Below are positions 36,609 through 48,700 of a DNA stretch of 60,000 nucleotides, in pieces; positions within the stretch are counted from its first letter, which is position 1, and every line of letters starts with the position of its first letter. This stretch comes from Takakia lepidozioides. Its lineage: Eukaryota > Streptophyta > Takakiopsida > Takakiales > Takakiaceae. The notes below the pieces were generated by a model. That model made no database searches and was not told the origin of the DNA. It saw only the letters and a list, made by a program, of their open reading frames with translations. Where the stretch lies: positions 38,008,001 to 38,068,000 of the forward strand of contig CM060733.1 of NCBI GenBank assembly GCA_030704615.1, given 5' to 3'. The position numbers were made by a program, and so were the translations under genes.

Positions 36609-38333
36609 CTACCACTATTCACAGCCTCTAAATTCCTGCCACCATGAGGTAGAAACTGGTTATTCTTACAGGAGCGAGACCACCAATCATCAAATTGAGG
36701 TACAGTTGATGCTTACGTCTGAAGAGTCCCAGCGGGTAACTTAAACCCCTTGGTTCTAAGTGAGCCACACAAATGAGCCAACCTGGTGAGGCGAAGATGT
36801 GGCAGGTACAGCCTTATGCTACATCCTGGATTTTACTACTACCCGCACATTTCTAGTTTTGCCACATTGATCTTTTCAGATGCTTCTCATTTGTTAAAAG
36901 TTCGAAAATGTTTGAACATGCAGTCTGGGATTGCTCAGTTCAAAACACCAGATTTCCCTGTCAATGATGCATCTCGCAATCACGGGAGCTCACCATTCAC
37001 TGGTAATCTCTGGCACCAGATCCAGCACAACCCCACAACCGAGTCCAGGATAATTCAATATATCCCCACAATTGTTTCTCGATACCATTAGTCGCCATTC
37101 AGAGTCGCACTCGAGTTGTCTGACAGGGCTAGAGTCAAGCTCAACCTTCCAAAGAGTACGCTTTGGCCCCGAAAGAGCTACGCCAAACTGATGCTGAAAT
37201 TGCCGCCCAACTGCCCTGAGGACTGTGGCACCACTGTCACGGGTAAGAACCAGTAGCCATCTCTCGCAAACTGAGTCTCCCCGCCTTCAATTTCCACAGC
37301 TTCTTCCCACCGTTGATTTCTAATTCTCCCAGAGAAGTACTCAGTCGCGATGGCGAATCTCACATATAGCCCTAATTGATTCCACGGGTTTCACTGGTAG
37401 CAGATTTGAACGATGCTCGAGGGTCTTTGCGCCAAAATGGAGAGACAAACCGTTGGAGCTTATGGTAACTGTATATCTGAGGTGACATGTTGTTATCAGT
37501 TAACAATACTTTGGGGTAGCTTCACAGATAGTTGTAACGAATTACCCCAGCTTTTGATTCTATGAGAGGAAGAGTGTGTGAGTGTGTTGTCCTGCTGAAG
37601 CGTTTTAACTGCCGCCCCTCCACTGCCAAGGGCCAGTCCTTCCAACCATTTCTCTTGAGAGGGTAAAACGTTCCCCATACAAAGTTCGAGTTGAGTTCGA
37701 GACAACAAACAACTTTGTTATCTGAGCTGTTCGTTTCACTTCGAAGCCTGGTGGATTGGTGTGCTTACTCGGGTTTCATAGATGTACTGGCGTCGTGGTC
37801 ATGCAGTGGGGTTTTCTGGTGCACTTGTTTCACTAGGAGAGACTGCATGCAACAGGCACCTATGGACATTACACATTACCTCTTCTTGACCACAACATGT
37901 GGGGAAGTATTACTAACAAGGTGTTGATCTCTTGTGGGATGACTCTATTTCCATGCATCGGAAATCTGATATGGCCGAAGATTTCATGACTCTTGATCTC
38001 CATCCACTCCCCCACCCAACAGGAATGTGTTTCTCAAATAAAGATGACTCCAACACAATGTGGGTTTACTGAAATTAAGTCGCCCCCTAATTTTTTAAAG
38101 ATGGGTCTTCTTCAAACACAACTTCGGTATCATGTGCACCATTTCAACATCACATCGTGAAGACCAGAAAAGTAAACTGCTCAGTGCTTCAGCAATCTGG
38201 CCCATATCAGTGTGCCAGTCACTCCAACAAACTGTGCGCCTTGAGGACCCCTTCTTCCTCAATAATTTGGTTATCCCCCCTTGTTTGATGGCATGTGCAG
38301 TCATTCACTTTCTCTCATGCATGTCACATTGTT
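36609..38333. other. PMS1 upstream region, no gene seen
   Basis: Contains the PMS1 5' UTR and promoter side (minus strand) and the 3' flank of the PPR gene. Short open frames here show no domain, and I see no RNA gene. Confidence 0.4.
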
Positions 38334-40580
38334 TCACCAGTAATCCCCACAGGAACAAATCCCATCTTGGAAGTGGTGAAAACGGTTGACATCGCGCAGA
38401 ACAATTAATCGCCCTACAATCTTTGAGATGAACTTGGTGGCAGTGTGACAGTCACCGCACACACGAAGGTTCTTGATGACATGGACGGGCGTCTCAGGGG
38501 GTGTGCTGATCAGGCCAAGAGCAATGGCCAGCTTCTCACTATGGTGGACAAGTGAATATTCCTTCTGCTCCTCCTCCACATCATGTAGTACAAAGCTTGT
38601 GTCAGGCACATACCCAGCTTCCTTCATATGCCCAGACAATCTCTGCAGCTCAGCATGGATTTCCTCAATTTGTGGATGCAATCTATCATCTACAAGGAAT
38701 TTATTCACCCGGTTGTTGATCTCAATGAAGCTGCATCCTTGCTCTTTTCTCACACCTCTGTCCTTCATCAATTTTCTCACCTTTGCCTTATCATCCCACC
38801 TGCCAGCTGCAGCATAGATGTTAGATAGCAGCACATAAATTGCAGCTTGCTCTGGGTGCCACTTGAGAAGGCATTTAGCTGCATGTTCCGCTAGCTCCAC
38901 ATGACCATGAATTCTGCAGGCACCAAGCAAGGCCCCCCACACAGAAGCACCTGGTTCGACTGGCATTTTGTTAATAAAATCCTCTGCCACATCCAATTGT
39001 CCTGCACGGCCAAGAATGTCTACCATGCAGCCAAAGTGCTCCTCTGTAGGAATTAGGCCATGATCTCGAGTCATGGAATCAAAGTAGTGACAACCTTCAT
39101 CTACTAGGCCCACATGGCTACATGCAGAGAGAAGAGATACAAAGGTGATAGCATCTGGTTGCAAGAATTCCTGTTGCATTTGTTCAAAGAGTTGGATGGC
39201 CTCCCTGCCACACCCATGGTGAGCATATCCTGCAATCATAGTGTTCCATGAGAACAAATCTTGTTGGGTCATTTTGTCAAACAATTGATGTGCAATCTTT
39301 ATGCTCCCGCATTTGCCATACATATCAACAAGGGTATTCTCCAGAATGATATCTGGCACAATTCCACTTTTGCTGATTCCAGCATGGACATCTTTGCCCG
39401 TTGCCAGGGCTCCCAGACTGGCACACTGTTTGAGAATGCAATTATATGTGACCATGTCAGGCGTCACCCCTTCCTGTATCATTTGCTCGTAGATCTCAAA
39501 AACCTCCCCACCACACCCATGCTGAGCGTATCCTGCAATCATGGCATTCCATGACACCACATTCCGTTTAGCCATTTTGTCGAAGACTATACGTGCATCC
39601 CTTATGCTCCCACATTTAGCATACATGTCGACAAGGGCAGTCTCCAGAATTGTCTCTGGAGCACTTCCGGTTTTGATAATATCAGCATGGACAGCTTTGC
39701 CGTTTTCTAAAGTTCCTAGGCTGGCACACACATTAAGAATACAAATGAATGTGACTGTGTCAGGGGCAAAATCTTCCTGTTGCATTTGCTTGTAGATCTC
39801 GAAAGCCTCCCCGGCGCAACGATGCTGAGCATATCCTGCAATCATGGCATTCCATGACACCACATTGCGGTTGGTCATATTGTCAAAAACTTGACGCGCA
39901 TCTTCTATGCTCCCGCATTTGGCATACATATCAGCCAGCGCAGTCTCCAGAATCATATCTGGCCCAATTCCAGCTTTGATAATGTCAGCATGGACCTGTT
40001 TCCCTTTTTCCAGGGCTCCTAGGCGGGCACACGCATTGAGAACACAAACAAATGTGACCTTGTCGGGCATCATCCCTCCCCATTGCATTTGCTCATAGAT
40101 CTCCAAAGCCTCCCTACCGCAGCCATGCTTGGCATATCCTGCCATCATTATAGTCCACGTAAACAGATTTCGTTCAGGCATTTTGTCGAACACTTGCCGT
40201 GCATCCATCAGACTCCCGCACTTGGAATACATGTTGATTAGAGTGTTGAGTAGAAAGATGTTTGGCTTGAATCCACTTTTGATGATGTATGCATGCACCT
40301 GCTTTCCCTTTATTAGGTCTTTCATGTTGATGCACTCCTGCAAGACACAGACATAAGTTTTGCAGTCTGTCCACATGTCCCATCGGTGCAAAGTATTCTG
40401 CACTTTTTCCAGTCGTCCAGCCTTACATTGTGTACTCACATGCTCACACGTGCCAAGAGAGTCCTCGTTGACTCCTGGCCTCGATCTTCTTTCTAAGGGG
40501 GTGGCAGTCACAATGGTGGACATGGTAACCCTGCCGCCAGTCTGCCCAACAACAATCTGTAGCTGATTCAGCCCTACCAT
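38334..40580 (-). CDS. PPR protein, PLS class with E, E+ and DYW domains
   Basis: Single-exon gene of 748 residues from ATG 40580 to TGA 38336-38334. Such proteins bind one RNA site in chloroplast or mitochondrion, and the DYW domain deaminates the target cytidine to uridine. About residues 60-520 are PLS repeats, each triplet near 101 residues and strikingly alike ([40 protein letters not shown]). The E region holds [16 protein letters not shown]. The DYW domain has HSE (680-682) for zinc and catalysis, CGDC (708-711), CSCG and the final DYW. The N-terminus ([12 protein letters not shown]) is Arg/Ser-rich and could be an organelle transit peptide. All catalytic motifs are intact. It is the probable functional relative of the broken copies at 24-28 kb, on the same strand. 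The editing site cannot be told from sequence alone. Confidence 0.95.
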   Translation of the reverse strand: MVGLNQLQIVVGQTGGRVTMSTIVTATPLERRSRPGVNEDSLGTCEHVSTQCKAGRLEKVQNTLHRWDMWTDCKTYVCVLQECINMKDLIKGKQVHAYIIKSGFKPNIFLLNTLINMYSKCGSLMDARQVFDKMPERNLFTWTIMMAGYAKHGCGREALEIYEQMQWGGMMPDKVTFVCVLNACARLGALEKGKQVHADIIKAGIGPDMILETALADMYAKCGSIEDARQVFDNMTNRNVVSWNAMIAGYAQHRCAGEAFEIYKQMQQEDFAPDTVTFICILNVCASLGTLENGKAVHADIIKTGSAPETILETALVDMYAKCGSIRDARIVFDKMAKRNVVSWNAMIAGYAQHGCGGEVFEIYEQMIQEGVTPDMVTYNCILKQCASLGALATGKDVHAGISKSGIVPDIILENTLVDMYGKCGSIKIAHQLFDKMTQQDLFSWNTMIAGYAHHGCGREAIQLFEQMQQEFLQPDAITFVSLLSACSHVGLVDEGCHYFDSMTRDHGLIPTEEHFGCMVDILGRAGQLDVAEDFINKMPVEPGASVWGALLGACRIHGHVELAEHAAKCLLKWHPEQAAIYVLLSNIYAAAGRWDDKAKVRKLMKDRGVRKEQGCSFIEINNRVNKFLVDDRLHPQIEEIHAELQRLSGHMKEAGYVPDTSFVLHDVEEEQKEYSLVHHSEKLAIALGLISTPPETPVHVIKNLRVCGDCHTATKFISKIVGRLIVLRDVNRFHHFQDGICSCGDYW

Positions 40581-42799
40581 CCTGCATGACTTGCAGCTCT
40601 TAGATACAATTGCAAATATATCTCAGAGCTCTCAGATACTTAATCAAAAGATCTCTTCATGAGGACAGCATCCTTGCTACATACTTCAGGGGTTGCAAAC
40701 CTATATTTCTTATCTACTTCGAAGAAAAACTGAACAATTCTTCATATTTGAGTTTGAAACCAAAATACCTGTTGTATTCTAGGGCCAGCTCCCCATGGTG
40801 CACAAGGACATTAGGACTACCACCACATTGTGGTCGTAGTAGTGTCATGGCAGCTAGCTCTCCAAGGAGGGTTGACCATCCCTCAATCCAAAGGACCTCT
40901 TTTGTGCATTTATCTCTTTAGTCTGCCGCTTTGGGACTTTTCTCTGAAAACCATTGGTTGCCAACTGAGGAACCATAGCTCAAGCACATCTTCCTGTAGA
41001 CCAGATTGCAGACACAAAAGCACCGGTCATCTTTCAAAAATCACAGGTGCCAACATTGAATAATTATACCTCTGCTGTTACCTTTTAGAGAAAATTGTCA
41101 TGAATTCAGGAGATAAATCCATGCACAAAACATCATCATGCGAGCTTTAGTCACACCACCTCCTGTCAAAAACTTTGGAGTCCGAAATGAAGGTAAAATC
41201 ACCTTATCAAAGCTGTTGTCCCACCACTCTGAAGGGTATGACAGGAAATCCTGTTCTGTGCTCATTCTGGTCTGCATGCAACAACTGCGAGGACATGAGA
41301 ACGTTCCAACTACATAAGAGGATACGTCACAGCAATTTTCAAAGGGAACAATCTATGCATTCATCTCCCTGACACTCCATCAGTTGATTGCCCTGCACTA
41401 TTTGAGAAGGACATCACGACGCTGTAGCTCCTGCATTACGAAGTTAACTCACAATGCTTGCACTTCTAGGAACTTCCAGAGGACTTCAGTGGGTCATGTA
41501 GGGAGCCCGGATCTCACCAATTACAGACCAAAACGACACGCCAGAATGACAGTTGTTATTCCAATTGCGGCTCTACACTGCTCACACCACTCGGTGTCTC
41601 ATCTGTGGTAACCAGCCCCCTGCGTTACCGAGTGAGCTCAACACTTTTTCAGCAACTTGCAGTGAATTTCCGTGGGCCCTTATGGAGCCTGGATGTCAGC
41701 AATTACAGACCCACAAAAAAACCCATAAATTATTCGTATTTACCTTTCTTCCGTTTCCATACAAGATGGGGAGGTGTCATATCCATCACTTGCAAGGGTG
41801 TCCAGCCCGGAAGACCCAAGGTGGATACCAATTGCAGTTTCACAGTCTCGCCCTTGAAGCTGTTGCATTATGTCAGGCATCCCGTCCATTTCCTCGGATG
41901 TACTCTGCCTGCAAGCTCAAAGTATGTTTACATGGACCTGAGAAGCTCCGGACTCGTCCTGGCCCTCCAAGGAAACTGCCTTCAGAGAAAGACGAGGAAG
42001 TGGAAGAACTGAGAGTTTTTCACATCAAGTAATTCGACCGGGTATGTCCAGTCCTTCCAGTCGTCAACCGTTATGTACGAAAATACAATATTTGGACATA
42101 CTGTACATATGTTAGTAGTCTCAGTCTCGTATGTTGGGGACCCGAATGCCCTCTAGCTTCTGGGAGCTCGAGAGTGTGCAGAAATCGCAGCTATGGCAAT
42201 GGCCCTCCTCGCCTATCTCGAGAAATTTGTGAAATGAATTTTGGTTCTCCTCCTCGTGATCTTGCAGTTCCCCAATTTTTCAAGCTTTTACAAAAAGGCC
42301 CAGAATTTGGAGAGTGAATCTAAAACTTCGTCCTTCCTTTTCTTCCATCGCAGCTCTGTGCATTCAAGTTGCTAGAAGACCAGTACCTGGCGATGATGTC
42401 AGCTATAGAACAATCTTGACCGGGTTCCCCTTTAAGATGAGAGACACGGTCCTCTGATAGCAATGCTGTGAAGGACATGGCGATTGCACTGGCTGCAATC
42501 TGGTCGAGAGAGAGAGCTCGATTGGTATCTCGTGCGCAGCCTCACTGGGTTGATGAAAGATTGTAGTAATTGGTTGTACGTGTAGATTGTGAATTCAGAG
42601 GCACGGGCCGGAGAATTGGCCCTACCGAATTGGAGGACGACGGAGGGCTTTGTCCGCCATATGTTAGTGCCTGGGTGTTGAGGTGGGATCGTATATGAAT
42701 GTGCGAGATTTTCGGAGCACGTGGTGGCAGACCAATGTTGAGAGATTGGGAGGTTCATCTCTCTAGTGCTTTTTGCAAAGGACAAATGAATTGTTGGCC
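40581..42799. other. Intergenic region, no supported gene
   Basis: Between the PPR gene (5' end) and the coiled-coil gene. A plus-strand frame at 41553-42032 (159 residues) has no domain. Two partly similar stretches, around 41495-41560 and 41670-41730 (GGAGCC-CGGAT-TCA--AATTACAGACC), hint at a small internal duplication. The promoter of the coiled-coil gene should lie near 42.4-42.8 kb. Confidence 0.4.
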
Positions 42800-45700
42800 A
42801 TGGTGCCTGCAAACCTTTCCGCCATGCCTTCAGCTGTCCTCTCTCAAGCCAAGGGAGGTGGAAGGAAAGATGGAGGGTCGTCTACCTCAGGGTTGTCTGG
42901 AACTCCAGCGACCTCAGCTGCATCCATGAGCTCCGGGTCTGCTGGGGACGACCCATTATCTACCTCCCCTACGGTAATCGCTTCCCTCTGCTACTCGAAG
43001 TGCAGCTTTGGTATTCAAGTTTTTGCTCGAATTTAGGTGTTGAAGTCTGCGAATAAGGAGTATTTTTTTCAAGTTTGTGACTTTGATACTCAGGATTAGA
43101 AATAGAACAACGTGCCAGGGCAGCCAAAGCTAACTGAGCCAACAAAACCACTGGCAGCTTTTCGGAAAAGACACTTGCAGCAGATCTTGTACATTGGAAC
43201 CTATCACATTTTAGGCCTTTTAAGTAACATGCCTGAGTTTCACTCTGTAAATTGCGTTGCAAGTGTGACGTGATTGATCGAGCTTTTGTTATCTCACAAG
43301 AGCGACGCAAGAGAGATTAGACTCTTAGACTCTTGTTATCTTTGACGTTTCTTCTGTGGGATGCGAAAGGGATTTTTGATCTGTGTACTGTGGGCGGGCA
43401 GTCTTTTCTCCCCAAAATCTCAAAGGGATCCACCCAAGCTGAGACTCAAAAGGAGGATGCTCGAACACCTTTGAATTTTCTGTAAGTCTGCCCCCAGAGG
43501 AACTTTTCAAGTATCTCTGTCCAGACTTTTGCTTCACCTAGTCACTTTGTCTATGATTCTACAGGTGGTCAGTGTGCTTTGTCCTCTTTGTGCACACCAC
43601 ACACATGCACTTTTGATAGTTGGCGATGACCTTTCCTTCTGGGAACCCTCTCAGAGCCAATTTCAGGCACAACACCTTCACCTAGTCACTTGTGTGTATG
43701 ATTCTGGAGGTGGGCAGTAGGTGTTGCCCTGCATGTGCAGAAAGAGCAAGATGTACTTATTGATAGTTTGGTAATTCTTTCTGTCTAAGGATAGTCCTGC
43801 AGAATGCTAAGTGGCAGTTGTAGGGCTTTCAGTCACAAGGGTCTAAGAGGAGAGAGGGAGATGCTGGCTGGCCGGCATTTCCTGTTTCACAAGTTAGTGA
43901 TCAAGGTTTTTGGGTTATAAAGTTTGATCGGGGATCCAGAAAAGAGAGAGGGAGAAAGAGAAAGAAGAAAGAGAGACATGTATTATGCCCATGGGAGGCT
44001 CAAGAGCCTTAGGGATACACGTAGAATAACGCAGTAGAACCATAGAGACCCCACACAGAGATTGTACTCATAAGACGTTGTTGCCGTAGCCTTGTGGCCA
44101 TTGACCCCACACAGAGAGAGACATAGAATGGTGGGGAGTAAGCGATCGCCAGATTAAAAGACTCGATGATTTCATGGGGATCAATGCACTGTTTATGATA
44201 CAGTAAAATGGTAATGCACCCTTGCCTCTTTTGTCCTCTCTTGTGAACCCAGATATTCTGAGCCAGGAAAGGGCTCAGCAGTAGAACAATGGAAGAAGTT
44301 GGCCAGGAAGACAGAGATAGAATTGCATGTGGAAAAAGATCAGCATCAAGCTAGTCGCGTGAGAGATTGCGAGATTATTGAGCACCTCAATCACAGGTCA
44401 GTCCCTCTTTATATGTGTGTGTGTGTGTGTGTGTATATAAGTCCATGTGCGTGCACCACTCTGAATCACTACTTAACTTTTGAGTAGCATTTCCTCAGTA
44501 GCCTATCTCCCCTCCACTGACATCTTTAGACCCGAAAGGCGTATGGTACCAGAAGTTCCAAGTGAATGCACCCACAGACTAATGGCATACCAAAGACGTT
44601 GGTTGTGCAGATTCTACCCCAAAGATATGGTCTAATTCGGTAGCAGTCACAAAATTGATCCATCCTCTGACCCCCAATATGTCCACAGGTCTGACACTGC
44701 CATCACAGTGTCTAGGAAGTGCATGAAGGAAAAAAGAGAGGTAGAGAAGTAAGAGAAGAAAGAAAGAAGACGAGTTTGACATCCAAAAATTTACTGAGTA
44801 CACTGCTCAACGTATAGAATGATGAGAGAATGACCTTTGTTACAGAGTGAATTTTTTTCCTTTGGTTATTGTCTCTCACTTCCTTACCTCAGCTTGCAGC
44901 AGGTAGCCCAGTGGATAGGCCATCTGGCTTTCTAGGTGGTCTTTTACCCAAATTCTACGTCCACTCAGTTGCAGGCAGCCACTGCGTCACCTCATTGGGC
45001 ACTGGAGCTTCCAAGTCTCCTAGGGGAAGCATTTGGCAAAATCTGGCCTGTTCACACTGTTAATGGCCACTAAAAAGTGCCCCTCGTACAGCAGGAAGCA
45101 GCCTTAACAGGTCAAGGAATACATGCCGATTCCAGCCGCCATCATTCTTTTCCCTTTAAAAAAAAATTCATAAACCAGTTGACATTGTCCACGAGATCAG
45201 GATAGAAGCTTTGGAAGGAGCAGCTCAAGAGAGGGGGACTGCACTTGTCAATCAACTCAAGAAGATTAAACAGTTGCGAAATGATCTAGATTCTACTAGC
45301 AAGGTAATTCTGTTAGAGTGAGGTGTTCATTTGTGACCTGTTAAATGTTCAAAACTATGTTGGTCAGATTATTTTGCATTGCCACCCCTGCTGCTCTCTC
45401 TCTGAAGTTTGAGAACCCGAGGTGCCTGGTACCTGCATGAGACTTATTTTTGTGGTATCTTGTTATTCTACTTTGTTGCATGGGCCTAATGTCCCCCTGT
45501 ATACGTTAAAAGGTCTCTCGCTCCCTCTCTTGATGGAAGTTTTATATGTTCGTTTCTTTCTTCTTCCTCCTCCCATGCCTTTGGGCCTCCTATGGACAAT
45601 GATGTTTTCTTCTTTTTTGTATCGCAAAAGTCAGAATCAGTTGAAACAAGCCTCCCTGGCTTTTACTCTCTTCCTGTACACCCCTTCTGTTCCCTGTCCA

Positions 45701-48700
45701 AAGGCTGAACCAAAAACACAAATAACATTACCTCTGGATCTTGCAATGACTGCTGTTGTATACTACATACCAAGTAGGTCGCCAGTAAGGCAGGCCAGGA
45801 GGATGGATATGTGCCCTTTGACCTCTCCCTGCATACATTGCCTGTACGTATGATTAAGGGCTTAGAGTGGGTTTCACCCAGCCTGATTGTGATATCAGCA
45901 TGCAAAAGCAGGGGTTGTCATGTCCAAAGTTTGCCTGCCAACCCTTTCTCAGGTCTATCTATTGAAAAAACACAAATGCCTGCAGGGGACCTTGGCTTCT
46001 GGGTTCCCCAGATGAGGAGCCGAGAAAGGGAACAGCAGTGTGTACTGGAGCCTGGATCCTCATGGCTGGTGGCACAGTACATACACGCCCCAATCCCCAA
46101 ACTTCTTGCTGATCCAGCCAATTCTGGCACCAGCAAGAGAAAGGGGTTGGGCATGGAAATCGGCCAGTAGTCCCTGCAGGGTTCTAACCCGCCTGGGGCG
46201 GCACGGGTAATCATGATGTACTAGTTGGACGAGAGAGTGAGACATTCCAGAGGTGCAGCATCTAGCAGCACCCTGAATTGGGTGAATTTGTCACTCCAAT
46301 TTGTTCTTACTAGAGCTCTATCCGGAGAGGTTGTTAATCTAATTCTGGTCAACAGGACAATTGCACCCCGAGAAATTGGCTGTAAGGTCTTGCTTGTAGG
46401 GAATGCATTGGATGTCTGCTGCGAATTTCTTAACAGGTCTAGGTAACTTATCAGCCAATTTTAGCGACCTTGTCTTCGTGATGGTAAGGTGGGTGGTGTC
46501 AACAGTTTCATATCACAGCTCAAGTGTCCTTACATGGTGAATTCATCCTTGAAACCACTTCTGACTTATGTATGACATGCAAAGGTTTGAGTGCAGAATT
46601 TTGAGAGGAAGGTAGCGAAACTTCAAGGCCAATCAGACCAGATGCAACAGAAGCTTTCGATGGTGATGGGAGAGAGTGAACAAAAGGTGAGCCCTCTGCT
46701 TTTTACACTGGGCATGGAGGAGATAATTTCATATTCAGGACCAACCCCTATATAAGCTTGCATTGGGTCATTCAGGAGGAAGTACTCCGACAGGTTGGAA
46801 GTGAAATCTGGAGGTATAAATCGATCACATTATATGAGGCCTAAAGGTAAGGACTTACTACTAGGTAAAGAGGGACGACTAACTAACTCCCAAGTTCAGC
46901 CAGAGGTTGGAACTTCCACCAGTGTCTGACTATATGATGGGGAGGTAAGATGGAACACTGATGTTCTCTGACGCTTAGCATATGGTATGTAGAACATTCT
47001 GCGTCCCCATATTTTAGGGGCTTTCAGATGCCTGTTGACCTTTCTAAACAGGGCTTGACGAAATGATTACTTGATTTGTGATGGGGTCTGACAGATTTTG
47101 AAGCTGAAACAAGAGTTAGAGTATTCTAACGCATGCACAGAAGTTCTAAAAGATTGAGGAAATCTGTTTGTACATAGAGGTATCTTCAGAGAGTATTTAC
47201 CAGCCTGATGCGGCTGATAGAGAGGATGATCCCACTGGCGAGGAAAGTAATGGTGGCCGGCCACAGCTGAAAGGGTGGGCAAGGTATAATAGTGGTATCC
47301 GTGCGTCCCCAGGTCCAGTGGAGGGCCCTTCAGGTCTCCTTCTGTCAGGGTCAAGGTGGAGAATGGAACAATCCACAAAGAAAAAAAGCCCAGGAGAAGT
47401 TTCAGAGAGTGGGGTGTTGTTGGATGAGATCGTGAAGAGGAAAGGAGGTCCAAGATTTTGCAGCACCAGCCTGCTCAAATGTGGGCCTGTCGTACTTGAG
47501 ACGTCTCGCAGCGTATCTGCATGAGGCATTACATCTAGACAATCCGTTCATCAATAATTGTTGTTGTTGGGCTGCTTGTTTGTGGGCCCCATTTTCTTTC
47601 TTGTATCCTGCTTTCTCTTGTCCTGTAACAATATGAAGTACCATTTCCATTCATTTCATATCTCTCTGTGGTTCTACTATGTTTTCCAGCCTGTTGCCCA
47701 TGGGCCCTCAGGACCCTCAGTGAGCATCAAAAAGTGTCTTTCTTTCCTTTTTCTTTCTTGTACTAAGGTATTTTCTTCTTCTCTCAAGCTTTCTTGCTTT
47801 TCTCTTCTCAAGGCTTTGGCAAGCCCTCGCAATGAACCCCAGAGCAGCTTCAGTTGATGCTTTATTTGAGCGTCTGTGGGTGTTGTAAATGAATAATGTT
47901 ATCTATTGGCCAGATTCTGGTTGTTGACCTCAGTACTGGTGAGACAACACCCCACCTAGTGTAAAGGCAATGTGTGGTTTATTAAAATTGACAAGTAGAT
48001 CCTGCACCTATACATCTGTGAGGCAAGTTTCATACAGAGGTATCCCTTTGTGGACTTTTATAGGTTTGCATCAAATTATAGACACGAGTTATGTGTTCTA
48101 TGTGATATTCACATACAGGAGAATGGCTTTTGTCCCTTTGAGGGAATAATCTCTGACCAGATCTATCCAACTACAGTTTGGTGAGAACGGGTTTGGTAGA
48201 TGATGGGGAAAAGAAGTCTATGTGAACCAGATCGGTGATATCTAGTAACAGAGTGGAATCTAATGGAAACTATGGCAGACACAGTTGTCAAGGGAAAAAG
48301 ATGCCAGGATCAAGGGACTGGTGCAAGAAGCAGGTTTATTCAAGAAAAGGTCCAAGGAAGCTACCTGCAGTAAAGATGAGATAGGGGGGTTTCTGCAAAT
48401 GGTGATGGCAGATCGTGATACTGCTCAGGTGACTTCTCTCTCTGTCTCTCTCTCTCTCTCTCTCCCCCCTCTCCCTGTCCTCTAGGAAGCCTATTGACAT
48501 TGGTGGACTTGATACGGGAGTACAATAATGTCTCTGTGACTAAATGCCGGCCTTGTGACCTCGTGTCCTTGTTTGTTTCGACCTGAAGCGCTTTGCTTCA
48601 GGTAAGGTAGTGCATTGGATTTAGTTGGAAAGCTTGGGGCCTTTCCCTCTTTAGAATATGCCTACACGGGCCATTCCCTGCAACTCCCTGGAGTGTGATC

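Noticed and set aside
39261-40098. Several plus-strand frames opposite the PPR gene
   Set aside because: Shadows of the minus-strand PPR repeats; they repeat with the same period as the true gene.
41553-42032. 159-codon plus-strand frame
   Set aside because: Overlapping open frames in two phases, no domain, no heptads or splice borders in phase with the gene that follows.
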